The notes under the pieces are model-generated. The model was not told the origin of the DNA, did not search any database, and worked only from the letters and a program-made list of their open reading frames with translations. Below are positions 7,108 to 15,085 of a DNA stretch of 27,652 bases, piece by piece. The position numbers were made by a program, and so were the translations under genes. This DNA is from an uncultured Bacilli bacterium (GTDB lineage: Bacteria; Bacillota_I; Bacilli_A; RF39; UBA660): assembly GCA_934167465.1 (NCBI GenBank), contig CAKPKR010000009.1:1-27652 (forward strand), in the 5' to 3' direction. The first letter of the stretch is position 1; each line of letters begins with the position of its first letter.

Positions 7108-8724
7108 ATGGATAAAATATATATTTTTGGACACAAAAATCCAGATACAGATTCAGTAACTAGTTCTATAACACTTTCTTACTTAAAAAATAAATTAGGC
7201 TTTAATACTGAACCAGTAGTGCTAGGTGAAATAAATAGTGAGTCAAAATTTGTTCTAAACTATTTTAATACTAAAACCCCAAAATATTTAAATGATGTTA
7301 AATTACAAATGAAAGATTTGAATTATCATAAAGGATTTTTAGTAAATAAAAATGATTCTTTATTTAATACATATAAATATATGACAGAAAACAATGTTAC
7401 AGGTATTCCAGTAGTTGATGATGACAATAAATTCTTAAGTATTGTGACTGCTAAAAACATAGCTGAATATATTATAAATGGTAATTATAGTTATTTGAAT
7501 ACTTCTTATAGTAATATTATAGATGTCTTAGAAGGTGAATCAATAACAAAATTCGATGATGAAATCGAAGGTAATGTTTTAGCTGCATCTTATAGAAGTA
7601 CAACATTTATGGATTTAATTACTTTAACAAACAATGATATTTTAATCGTTGGAGATAGACATAGTATATTAGAAACTGCTGTCAATAAAAAAGTTAAATT
7701 AATTATAGTTGTAGGAAATGGTTTAATAAAAGATGAACATATTGAAATAGCAAAACAAAATAAAGTAAATATTATTAGAACAAAATTAGATACATATGAA
7801 ACTGCTAAAAAAATTGGTTTAACAAATTATATAAAAAATATTTTGAAAGAAGACAGAACTTATACTTTTGATCAAAATGATTATTATGACGATTTTTTAG
7901 TTAAAAGTAGTAAACTTAAATTCAACAACTATCCAATTATAGATAAAGATGATAATTGTTTAGGACTTATAAGGGTAACAGAAATAACTGAAAAAAACAA
8001 GAAAAGAGTTATTTTGGTTGATCATAATGAGTTTGAGCAAAGTGTTGATGGCTTAGAAGAAGCCGAAATATTAGAAGTAGTAGATCATCATAAAATAGGT
8101 AACATTTCTACTAAAAATCCTATTAATTTCAGAAATATGTCAGTTGGTAGTACTAATACTATAATTTATCGTATGTTTAAAGAAAATAATATTGAAATTC
8201 CTAAACATATAGCAGGATTAATGATATCAGGAATATTATCTGATACTTTATGTTTAACAAGTCCTACAACAACTGAATTAGACAAAGAAGTTGTTAAAAG
8301 TCTTAGTGATGTAGCAGAAGTAGACTATGAAAAATATGCTATTGAAATGTTTAAAGCTGGAACTTCATTAAAAGGTAAATCAATTAGTGAAATTGTTTCA
8401 ACGGATATTAAAAAGTTCCATAATGATGATATTACTTTTGCAATTGGTCAAATCTTTACTTTAGATTATGAAGAAATATTAAAGAAAAAAGATGATTATG
8501 TTAAAGAAATAAGTAAAGTAAATGAAAATAAAGAATACGATTTTACAATTCTTTTAGTAACAGATATTATTAAAAACGGATCGTATATTTTATTTACAGA
8601 AACAGCTAAAACATATTTAGAAAATGCTTTTGACATTTCTAATATGGAACAAGGTTATTATTTAGAAGGATTAGTTTCTAGAAAAAAACAAATTGTTCCT
8701 CAAATAATGGATGTTATCTTATAA
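7108..8724 (+). CDS. ppaC: manganese-dependent inorganic pyrophosphatase with CBS and DRTGG regulatory domains
   Basis: This family II pyrophosphatase hydrolyses pyrophosphate to two phosphates and so pulls biosynthetic reactions forward. The 538-residue length matches the CBS-containing class, not the roughly 310-residue simple class. Order: DHH start with GHKNPDTDS (8-16), CBS (about 70-125), DRTGG-like region (about 140-245), second CBS (about 250-300), DHH continuation with VDHN (304-307) and the metal-binding VDHHK (325-329), GILSDT (375-380), and a DHHA2 C-terminal domain. In characterised relatives the CBS pair binds adenine nucleotides and the DRTGG part diadenosine polyphosphates. 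A GGGAGG ribosome binding site precedes the ATG. tRNA-Arg follows 12 nt after the stop. Confidence 0.93.
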   Translation: MDKIYIFGHKNPDTDSVTSSITLSYLKNKLGFNTEPVVLGEINSESKFVLNYFNTKTPKYLNDVKLQMKDLNYHKGFLVNKNDSLFNTYKYMTENNVTGIPVVDDDNKFLSIVTAKNIAEYIINGNYSYLNTSYSNIIDVLEGESITKFDDEIEGNVLAASYRSTTFMDLITLTNNDILIVGDRHSILETAVNKKVKLIIVVGNGLIKDEHIEIAKQNKVNIIRTKLDTYETAKKIGLTNYIKNILKEDRTYTFDQNDYYDDFLVKSSKLKFNNYPIIDKDDNCLGLIRVTEITEKNKKRVILVDHNEFEQSVDGLEEAEILEVVDHHKIGNISTKNPINFRNMSVGSTNTIIYRMFKENNIEIPKHIAGLMISGILSDTLCLTSPTTTELDKEVVKSLSDVAEVDYEKYAIEMFKAGTSLKGKSISEIVSTDIKKFHNDDITFAIGQIFTLDYEEILKKKDDYVKEISKVNENKEYDFTILLVTDIIKNGSYILFTETAKTYLENAFDISNMEQGYYLEGLVSRKKQIVPQIMDVIL

Positions 8725-8736
8725 TATCCTTTAAAT

Positions 8737-8813
8737 GTCTTCGTAGCTCAGCTGGATAGAGCAATCGCCTCCTAAGCGATAGGTCGTGTGTTCAAATCAC
8801 ATCGGAGACGCCA
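8737..8813 (+). tRNA. tRNA-Arg (anticodon CCT)
   Basis: The full cloverleaf is visible: acceptor GTCTTCG/CGGAGAC, D arm GCTC/GAGC, anticodon stem ATCGC/GCGAT with loop CTCCTAA, variable AGGTC, T arm GTGTG/CACAT with TTCAAAT, discriminator G and encoded CCA (8811-8813). CCT reads the AGG arginine codon. It may be read through from ppaC, since no separate strong promoter is seen in the 12-nt gap. Confidence 0.96.
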
Positions 8814-8822
8814 GATGTTAAT

Positions 8823-8844
8823 AAGACTTTTTAAGTCTTTTTTT
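8823..8844 (+). terminator. rho-independent terminator after tRNA-Arg
   Basis: AAGACTT (8823-8829) and AAGTCTT (8833-8839) form a 7-bp stem followed by a T-run. Confidence 0.8.
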
Positions 8845-8908
8845 AATGCTATTAATGTAAGTAATAAGTATTTTGCATAAAATTATAGAAATATATTCTT
8901 TTTTCGTG

Positions 8909-8914
8909 TATAAT
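8909..8914 (+). promoter_or_regulatory. -10 promoter element for the 8949 gene
   Basis: TATAAT is located 34 nt before the start codon, between the tRNA terminator and the ribosome binding site. Confidence 0.5.
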
Positions 8915-8948
8915 TAATATTAGAAAAGCGAATTAAAGGAGGTTTTCT

Positions 8949-9518
8949 GTGAAAAGCGAAGATTTAAAAAAATTAAAAGAGAGAGTAAAGCAACTACAAA
9001 CTAAAAGGAATGAAGTACTAGAAATACAAAAGGAAATATCTGAATTAGAAGAAACAGAAAGAGTTAAAAGATATTTAGAATTGCAAGATATTTTACAAGA
9101 AAAAACAACTGGTAGAAATACTGGATTTGATAGATTTACTGATGAAAAATTAATTTCTATTGCTTTAGGGGAAATTAATATAATTCCAGATGAAGAAATA
9201 TATGTATATATAGGTACATACAAATATAATAGAGAAATAGATATTGTTCATTGTTCAAATGATGTTTTAGTTAGCAGAAATAATCGTGATGCTGATTATG
9301 TAATATATCAAAATTTAGAATCTAAATATAATGGAACTATTGAAGTACCATACAAAGAGGCAGATGAATTTGAAACAAATCATAAAATAATATTTCCACA
9401 AAATGTTGTTAGTAGAGAAGCTTATTTTTATAAATTACAAGCTGAATATTTTGAAACGATGATTTTAGAATCTCCTGAAATTGCAAGTAAAAAAATAAAT
9501 AAATTAATAAAAAAATAA
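8949..9518 (+). CDS. hypothetical protein with N-terminal coiled coil
   Basis: I do not recognise a named family. The 189-residue product begins with about 50 residues of charged heptad-like helix (LKKLKERVKQLQTKRNEVLE onward), probably a coiled coil. A globular soluble region follows, with the phrase FDRFTDEKLISIALGEINIIPDEEIYVYIGTY. There is no signal peptide or membrane helix. The GTG start at 8949 is chosen because AAAGGAGGT (8936-8944) is correctly placed. It has its own promoter and terminator. It could be a cytoplasmic scaffold or regulator, but nothing in the sequence decides this. Confidence 0.75.
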   Translation: MKSEDLKKLKERVKQLQTKRNEVLEIQKEISELEETERVKRYLELQDILQEKTTGRNTGFDRFTDEKLISIALGEINIIPDEEIYVYIGTYKYNREIDIVHCSNDVLVSRNNRDADYVIYQNLESKYNGTIEVPYKEADEFETNHKIIFPQNVVSREAYFYKLQAEYFETMILESPEIASKKINKLIKK

Positions 9519-9532
9519 TTTTTGAACTTTCT

Positions 9533-9560
9533 AGATAGCAATAAAATGCTATCTTTTTTT
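9533..9560 (+). terminator. rho-independent terminator of the 8949 gene
   Basis: AGATAGCA (9533-9540) pairs with TGCTATCT (9547-9554) around an ATAAAA loop, followed by a T-run. Confidence 0.85.
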
Positions 9561-9569
9561 CTTTTATTA

Positions 9570-9578
9570 TGTTATAAT
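9570..9578 (+). promoter_or_regulatory. extended -10 promoter for the 9602 gene
   Basis: TGTTATAAT at 9570-9578 fits TGnTATAAT and lies 23 nt before the ATG. Confidence 0.6.
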
Positions 9579-9601
9579 ACTAACCCAGAAAGAGGATTTT
9601 T

Positions 9602-10459
9602 ATGTACGAAAAAGAAATACAATTAGTTGAAAATTTATTAGAATCATATCCATCTAATTGGAGCGAAAATTATTATAATAATAAAAAAACATTGAAGATA
9701 AATAAAGTAAGCGAAAATCTAATATGTTCTAGAGTTACAGGTTCTTATGATGAAATAAATAATATAATTACGATATATGATGATGAATCTATTATTCATG
9801 AATTATTTCACGTATGTTTTAGAGATGAAAAAAAATTAAATCAAGTAGTTTTAAATAATTATTGTTATTCTAATGGAATTGCTCTTAAATCAGGTGAAAA
9901 TAAATATGGAAAAGCATTAACTGAAGGCTTTGTTGAATATTTACACAGAAAAATTGAGGTAAGTAAACATTATAATTTTGAATATTTTATTGTAGATTTA
10001 CTTATTTCAATATATGGTGAAGATATTTTAAAGTATCCATTAACAAATGATATTGTTGGTTTTTATAATGATAAACGTTTTTTTGATATTACATCATTAG
10101 TTTACTATTTAGATTTATGTCTTATTTATACAAGAGATATCCAAATATTCGTAGATTGTAGTAGTGTAATTATTAAAAAAGAAACAAACGAAGAAAAGAA
10201 AAAACAACAAATAAAAAGCAATTTGAAACATATTGATAAATCACTATTAGAACTTTACAAAAATATAATTAAGTGTTTGAATATAATTATTAAAGGATAT
10301 AATGAATGTGTTCATCCAAAAATTGACCAATATCAATTTCATTTAAAGGTAGATGAATTTATGAAAAATCAAGATCCAATTATTAATTTACTCGAATATA
10401 AAAATTATGATATAAATAAAAAAATAGAAAAAAGTTTAAAAAAAATCAGAAAAAAATAA
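9602..10459 (+). CDS. putative zinc metallopeptidase-like protein (HExxH), cytoplasmic, uncharacterised
   Basis: The 285-residue product has IIHELFHVCF, giving a complete HExxH zinc motif (H66, E67, H70). A candidate third ligand lies 38 residues downstream in ALTEGFVEYL (E108), as in gluzincins. There is no signal peptide or membrane helix, so it probably acts in the cytoplasm. The C-terminal third is Lys-rich and helical. I cannot assign a peptidase family, and the activity is inferred only from the motif. The ATG at 9602 follows AGAGGA at a good distance. The second HExxH protein of the window (14222-15073) is similar in length but not obviously similar in sequence. Confidence 0.65.
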   Translation: MYEKEIQLVENLLESYPSNWSENYYNNKKTLKINKVSENLICSRVTGSYDEINNIITIYDDESIIHELFHVCFRDEKKLNQVVLNNYCYSNGIALKSGENKYGKALTEGFVEYLHRKIEVSKHYNFEYFIVDLLISIYGEDILKYPLTNDIVGFYNDKRFFDITSLVYYLDLCLIYTRDIQIFVDCSSVIIKKETNEEKKKQQIKSNLKHIDKSLLELYKNIIKCLNIIIKGYNECVHPKIDQYQFHLKVDEFMKNQDPIINLLEYKNYDINKKIEKSLKKIRKK

Positions 10460-10527
10460 AATGTTATTAAAAAAGCAAAATCTACGATATCTTAAAATAA
10501 GAGTATTTTATAAAAGAGTGTGTTATT

Positions 10528-10687
10528 GTGAAAAATAAATTAATCATTGTAGAAGGGTTACCAGCAAAAGGTAAAAGCACGACTGCTAAATATATTGTTA
10601 CAGAGAATTCAAAACGATTTATTTGAAAAACTAGATATAATTGTTGAAAATCCAAATACAAACTCTGATGAAACATATAAAAAATAA
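10528..10687 (+). pseudogene. remnant of a P-loop kinase/ATPase gene
   Basis: GTG at 10528 opens a frame reading KNKLIIVEGLPAKGKSTTAK, a Walker A motif of the GLPGSGKST type. It stops at TGA after about 32 codons. A second piece in another frame (QNDLFEKLDIIVENPNTNSD) runs to TAA at 10685-10687, as if most of a roughly 200-residue nucleotide kinase had been deleted with a frame change. The Walker loop itself is altered (GLPAKGKS in place of GLPGSGKS). The original enzyme family cannot be identified from so little. Confidence 0.65.
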
Positions 10688-10700
10688 ATAATTACCTAAA

Positions 10701-10723
10701 AAAACAACTTTTAAAGTTGTTTT
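10701..10723. terminator. bidirectional rho-independent terminator
   Basis: AAAACAACTT (10701-10710) pairs with AAGTTGTTTT (10714-10723). There are T-tracts on the 3' side of both strands. It serves the kinase remnant on the plus strand and the YigZ gene on the minus strand, whose stop codon overlaps the hairpin. Confidence 0.8.
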
Positions 10724-11303
10724 AATATTTAATTAAATCCATAATACTTACTCTGATACATCCAATTTCTAACTTACTAATAACATCATAATGTTCTTTA
10801 TTAACAATAATTTCATATTTGATAACATCATTAAATTCTTTATTTAAAATAATTTCATTTTTTAAAAGCATATCAATAACCTTACTATTTTCATAATCAA
10901 AAATAAGCTCAATTTTATATCCTTCCTTAATATCAATAATATTACAATTTTCTAATGCTAGAGTAACAGACTTTGTATAAGCTCTAACTAAACCTCCCGC
11001 ACCTAGTTTAATACCACCAAAATATCTGACAACAATACACAAAATATAGTTCAAATTATTACTTTCTAAAACATTTAAAATAGGCATTCCAGCAGTACCA
11101 CCAGGTTCTCCATCATCATTAAATCTTTTAACATTATCAATTATATAACTATAACAATAGTGAGTAGCGTCTTTATACTCACTTTTTATTAACTCTAAAT
11201 AATCATTTACTTCATTAATAGTATTAACTTTAAATAAACAGGCAATGAATTTAGACTTATTAATAACATATTCATTTTTAATATTACTATCTATAGTTTT
11301 CAT
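10722..11303 (-). CDS. YigZ/IMPACT family protein (UPF0029)
   Basis: The 193-residue product shows the family order: an N-terminal Impact domain with KSKFIACLFKVNTINEVNDY, DATHYCYSYII, NDDGEPGGTAGMPIL and VVRYFGGIKLGAGGLVRAY, then a smaller C-terminal domain of about 60 residues. IMPACT-family proteins are linked to translation control in eukaryotes; YigZ function in bacteria is not settled. I chose the ATG at 11301-11303 (MKTIDSN), preceded on the minus strand by a GGTGG site. Extending to 11327 adds eight residues without a site. A TATAAT lies 15 nt upstream, and the gene ends in a shared bidirectional terminator. Confidence 0.9.
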   Translation of the reverse strand: MKTIDSNIKNEYVINKSKFIACLFKVNTINEVNDYLELIKSEYKDATHYCYSYIIDNVKRFNDDGEPGGTAGMPILNVLESNNLNYILCIVVRYFGGIKLGAGGLVRAYTKSVTLALENCNIIDIKEGYKIELIFDYENSKVIDMLLKNEIILNKEFNDVIKYEIIVNKEHYDVISKLEIGCIRVSIMDLIKY

Positions 11304-11318
11304 AAAACCACCATAATC

Positions 11319-11324
11319 ATTATA
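11319..11324 (-). promoter_or_regulatory. -10 promoter element of the yigZ-type gene
   Basis: TATAAT on the minus strand lies 15 nt upstream of the start codon, again giving a very short leader. Confidence 0.5.
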
Positions 11325-11407
11325 CATTATTTCATAAAAAAATCATAATTTTTTCACTTTCATAACAATAATTTTAAGTATCATTAAACATGTAAGGAGG
11401 AATTATT

Positions 11408-12100
11408 ATAATAGAAACATTCAAAAGATTAGAAAATAAATACCTATTGAATCAAAAACAATATGAATTATTTCTAAAAAAAATAAACGATTATGTTGAA
11501 GAAGACAAATATTTTAAATATAAAATATGTAGTATTTATTTTGATACAAATAATTATGACTTAATAAGAAATTCTTTAGAAAAACCAATATATAAAGAAA
11601 AAGTCAGAATTAGAAGTTATGGAAAAGTAGAAAATGAAGATAAAATATTTTTTGAAATCAAGAAAAAATATAAAGGAATAACTAATAAAAGAAGAATAAC
11701 TCTAACATATGAAAATTTAAAAAACTATTTAAATAAAAATAAAATACCTGATAATTCAAATATTCAAATATTTAATGAACTAGATTACTTAATGAACTAT
11801 TATGAATTAAAACCAAAAGTATTTATTTCATATGATAGAATTAGTTTTATTTCAAAAGAAAATAAAAATCTCAGAATTACATTTGATAATAACTTAAATT
11901 ATAGATTAAATGAATTAAACTTAGATGATGAAAAAGGAAAAATATTTAATAATGATAAATATATATTAGAAATTAAAACATTAGATTCGTTTCCAATATG
12001 GTTAGTTAAAGCTTTATCAGAATTAGAAATATATCCAACATCATTTTCAAAATATGGTAGTATTTATGAAAATTATATATTAAAGGAGAGTTTATGTTAA
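11408..12100 (+). pseudogene. VTC-domain polyphosphate polymerase-like gene lacking a normal start codon
   Basis: The frame encodes a complete VTC domain (polyphosphate polymerase-like, CYTH fold). Its motifs include FKRLENKYLL, CSIYFDT, KEKVRIRSYG, FFEIKKKYKG, KVFISYDRISF, RITFDNNL, YILEIKT and SFSKYGSIYE. A perfect AAGGAGG (11394-11400) is present, but at the expected start position the codons are ATA ATA (11408-11413) followed by GAA ACA TTC. The first usable in-frame start is TTG at 11447, which removes the conserved N-terminal Lys/Glu motif and has no ribosome binding site. Either ATG mutated to ATA or translation starts inefficiently at ATA/ATT. Given the damaged downstream genes, inactivation is more likely. 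The 3' end overlaps the DUF4956 gene. Confidence 0.75.
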
Positions 12101-12758
12101 AAAGTATATTTAATAGTGAAAGTATAACACTAGATTTAGACAAATTATTATTATGTATGGTGAGTCCTATTATATTAGGAATAGTAATCGCATTAGTACA
12201 TAAAAAACAACAAACACAAGTAAAAATTTTATCGAGACAATAGCAATTTTACCAATATTAATAGCTGTAGTAATAATGATGGTAAATGGTAACTTAGGAA
12301 CAGTAGTAGCTGTAGCTGGTGCTTTCTCTTTAGTTAGATTTAGATCCGTACCAGGTAATTCAAAAGAAATAATGACTGTTTTCTTTGCAATGGCTATTGG
12401 TTTAGCACTTGGTATGAGTCATATAGCATTTGCTATAATAGTAACAATAATAGTATGTATATTCATTTTAGTTTTAAATTATATAAATAAAAATGTTAAA
12501 AATACTCAAAGTTTAACCATATTAATATCAGAAAATTTAGATTATAATAACTTATTTGATGAAACATTAAAAAAATATACAAATAGTTATAAAATTGAAA
12601 AAATTAAAACTACAAATATGGGAAGTTTATTTGAATTAAATTATTTAATTGAATTAAAAAACAATATCAATACTAAACAATTTATTGATGAACTAAGAAT
12701 AATGAATGGTAATTTAAAAATATCATTAAATAACTTAATGATAGAAGGTGAATTATAA
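12094..12758 (+). pseudogene. DUF4956 membrane protein gene with a 1-nt frameshift in an A-tract
   Basis: ATG 12094 (ribosome binding site AAAGGAG within the VTC end) opens a frame through a transmembrane segment (SPIILGIVIALVHKK), then hits TAG at 12241. The remainder continues in another frame: ETIAILPILIAVVIMMVNGN and GTVVAVAGAFSLVRFRS are hallmark DUF4956 sequence, and the C-terminal half runs to TAA 12756-12758. Restoring one A in the A6 run at 12202-12207 joins the two frames exactly. The gene is therefore disrupted by a single homopolymer contraction, unless slippage at AAAAAAC rescues some product. The linkage VTC, DUF4956, Cthe_2159-like protein is a recurring gene set in Firmicutes. 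Confidence 0.82.
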
Positions 12759-14025
12759 TGAAAAAAAATTTTGATATTACTTAGTATTCTTGTTTTAGTA
12801 CTTACAATTACATTATGCATAATTAATATTAAGGATAATAAAACAAACATTTCCTATGAAGAAGAAAATATTGATTGGAGTAAATATGAAACAAAAGAAA
12901 TAGAACTAACTGAATCACTTACAATTACTAATCCAGGAATTTACATTTTATCGGGAAAAATTACAGGAAATGTCACAATTAATACTAATGATTATGTCAA
13001 ATTAATACTAAATTGAGTTGAAATAACTAATAACGATGGACCAGCAATTATGACTTAAAACTTTAAAAAAACTTACATTGAGTTAAATGAAAATACTACA
13101 AACATTTTAACTGATAATGGAAATAGTGAAAATGATGGTGTAATTTATTCTAAAGATGATTTAGTAATAACAGGAACAGGTACTTTAGAAATAACAGCAA
13201 ACAACCAAGATGGAATAGTTAGTAAAGATTCTCTTGTTGTTGAAAATGGAAACATAAATATTATTTCTATAGATGATGGAATTCATGCTGATACAAATTT
13301 AACAATAAAAGATGGTAAAATTGATATAACTAAATCTTAAGAAGGGTTAGAAGCATCAGTAATTACAATTGATAATGGACAAATTAGTATTATAGCTAGT
13401 GATGACGGAATTAATGTAGCTGGCGGCTCTGACTCATCAAGTTTAAATAGACTAGGGGAAAATAATTTTGATACAAATACATCATATATTCTTACAATAA
13501 ATGATGGTTATATATATGTAAATGCCTAGATAGTAATGGAAAAATAATAATGAATGGTGGAACAGTATTAGTAGATGGTCCAACTAATGATGGCAATGGT
13601 GCTTTAGATTTTGAAACAGAATTCATAATAAATGGTGAAACATTAGTAGCATGGCTGAAGGAATAAGTAGTAATTCTACTCAAAATGGTGTTTTAATTAA
13701 CTTTGAAAATAGTTATGAAGAAAACACAATTATAAATATAGATGGAATTATAACATATAGTCCAAGTAAAAAATTCAGTTCAATAGTAGTAGTTTCAACT
13801 AAAGATATTAAACTAAATGAATCATATAATATAACTATTGATGGAGAAGCAAATGGAACTGTTAAAAATGGTTTATATGTAGATGGAACATATAGTGGTG
13901 GTAATCTATATCAAACATATACGCAAAGTTCGGTAGCAACCACTATTGGAAATAAAATGAATGGTAATCCAGGAATGAGTCCAGACAACAATCAAAGACC
14001 AAGTGAACCACCAGAAAGAAGATGA
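12758..14025 (+). pseudogene. Cthe_2159-like carbohydrate-binding (parallel beta-helix) protein, heavily degraded
   Basis: The expected product is an exported protein of about 430 residues: a hydrophobic N-terminus (ILLSILVLVLTITLCI), then a repeated beta-helix region with NPGIYILSGKITGN, SKDDLVITGTGTLEI, SIDDGIHADTNLTIKDGK, ASDDGINVAGG and IIMNGGTVLVDGPT. Lesions seen: an extra A in the A8 run after ATG (12761-12768); TGA at 13014 where NGV is expected; TAA at 13056; TAA at 13338 where a Tyr-like codon is expected; and two small deletions with frame changes near 13525 (around the usual ADGDGLDSNG) and 13650 (around the usual AAGSSGMAEG). These cannot all be read around, so this is a genuine pseudogene. 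ATG overlaps the DUF4956 stop (TAATG), so it was the last gene of the operon. Confidence 0.88.
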
Positions 14026-14040
14026 AAAATCTTCTTTTTT
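14015..14040 (+). terminator. rho-independent terminator of the decayed VTC operon
   Basis: A 9-bp stem (14015-14023 with 14029-14037, loop GAAAA) is followed by T-rich sequence. The pseudogene stop TGA begins at the end of the left arm, so the terminator has stayed intact although the genes have not. Confidence 0.82.
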
Positions 14041-14041
14041 G

Positions 14042-14050
14042 TGTTATAAT
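14042..14050 (+). promoter_or_regulatory. extended -10 promoter upstream of the 14222 gene (distal)
   Basis: TGTTATAAT matches TGnTATAAT. Transcription from here would give a leader of about 165 nt before the ATG at 14222. Confidence 0.45.
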
Positions 14051-14130
14051 TTTAGCAGACAATATTATGAATATATATCTAACAATTATTGCTTAGATAC
14101 TAGATATAGTAATTACATGAATGGTTATAA

Positions 14131-14139
14131 TGTTATAAT
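14131..14139 (+). promoter_or_regulatory. extended -10 promoter upstream of the 14222 gene (proximal)
   Basis: A second TGTTATAAT lies about 83 nt before the ATG. With the distal element the gene has two candidate promoters. Confidence 0.45.
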
Positions 14140-14221
14140 AAATTCATTAAATGAATTGGTTATCAGGAATGAAAATAAAACTAATTCAAATTGTTTTATG
14201 GTAATGTTAAGGAGAAATAAT

Positions 14222-15073
14222 ATGGGATATATTGATAAGTTAAAAAATCATAAAAAATTTAAATTAGAGGATATAAAGGAATTCGTTATAGAACAAGTAG
14301 AAATATTAAATCTAAATCAGTATGTTAATGATGTAAAAATTGATGATATTTTTTTAGGAATAGCGGCTTATTCCAATGAAAAAAAATTGATGTCTATCAA
14401 TAACGATTACGATGTTGATTATAAGGAATTCAAGAAATATTGCTTTAAATTAAATTTTTTTTCAACTATTGCGTGTAATAATAATGATTTATATAATTTA
14501 TATCTTATTAATACTATATTTCATGAAATATGGCATGCTAAACAAAATCAACAAATGATTACAAATAGGTATTCATCTTATTCTCAATTAATTAATATTT
14601 CGCAAGAATTAATGTTAAGAAGTGGTACTACATATCATTCTAATCATGATATATATTTTCATGAATCGGATGCCATTATTAATTCTGTAAGATTAACACT
14701 TGAATTTATTAAAGGGTTTGAATTTCAAGAAAAAGCGTTAATTATTCTTAATCAATCATTTGCGACGCAAATTTTAGGATGTTATGCAAAACCATATAGT
14801 GAAGAAAATGAAGAATATGGATTCCCTGTTTTGTCTTTGAAATTTTTACTTAGATATTTACATATTAATAATGAAATTTCTAATCTAATTATGAAGGTGA
14901 ATTCATATGAAAGTGAATATAAATATACAAATGATTTTGATAATTTGATGGTTTGTAATAAAATATCAAAAGAACTTTTGGATAGATTAAATAATATTAA
15001 GAAAGGTAATATTAGAACTATAGATATTTTTGAAACATTAAAACTATCAAAACAAGTAAATAAGCATATGTAA
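14222..15073 (+). CDS. second putative HExxH metallopeptidase-like protein, uncharacterised
   Basis: The 283-residue product contains IFHEIWHAKQ, a full HExxH motif (H101, E102, H105). A possible third ligand is in YFHESDAIINS (E148). No signal peptide or membrane helix is apparent. I chose ATG 14222 because AAGGAG (14209-14214) lies 7 nt upstream; an in-frame extension back to 14003 would begin inside the previous pseudogene and its terminator and is not credible. The uvrC ribosome binding site starts at the stop codon (12-nt gap), so the two are probably cotranscribed. No family name can be given, and peptidase activity is inferred from the motif only. Confidence 0.68.
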   Translation: MGYIDKLKNHKKFKLEDIKEFVIEQVEILNLNQYVNDVKIDDIFLGIAAYSNEKKLMSINNDYDVDYKEFKKYCFKLNFFSTIACNNNDLYNLYLINTIFHEIWHAKQNQQMITNRYSSYSQLINISQELMLRSGTTYHSNHDIYFHESDAIINSVRLTLEFIKGFEFQEKALIILNQSFATQILGCYAKPYSEENEEYGFPVLSLKFLLRYLHINNEISNLIMKVNSYESEYKYTNDFDNLMVCNKISKELLDRLNNIKKGNIRTIDIFETLKLSKQVNKHM

Positions 15074-15085
15074 GAGGTGATATAT

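Noticed and set aside
13014..13016. TGA read as glycine (alternative code), since GGA is expected there
   Set aside because: Other lesions in the same gene are TAA, TAG and deletions, and uvrC and the HIT gene end in TGA, so the code is standard.
11408..14025. Explaining the damaged operon by sequencing error alone
   Set aside because: Single A-tract indels could be errors, but three substitution-type stops and two multi-base deletions in the third gene are not typical errors.
14003..14221. N-terminal extension of the 14222 gene to a start at 14003
   Set aside because: It would begin inside the previous pseudogene and its terminator, and the ribosome binding site supports ATG 14222.
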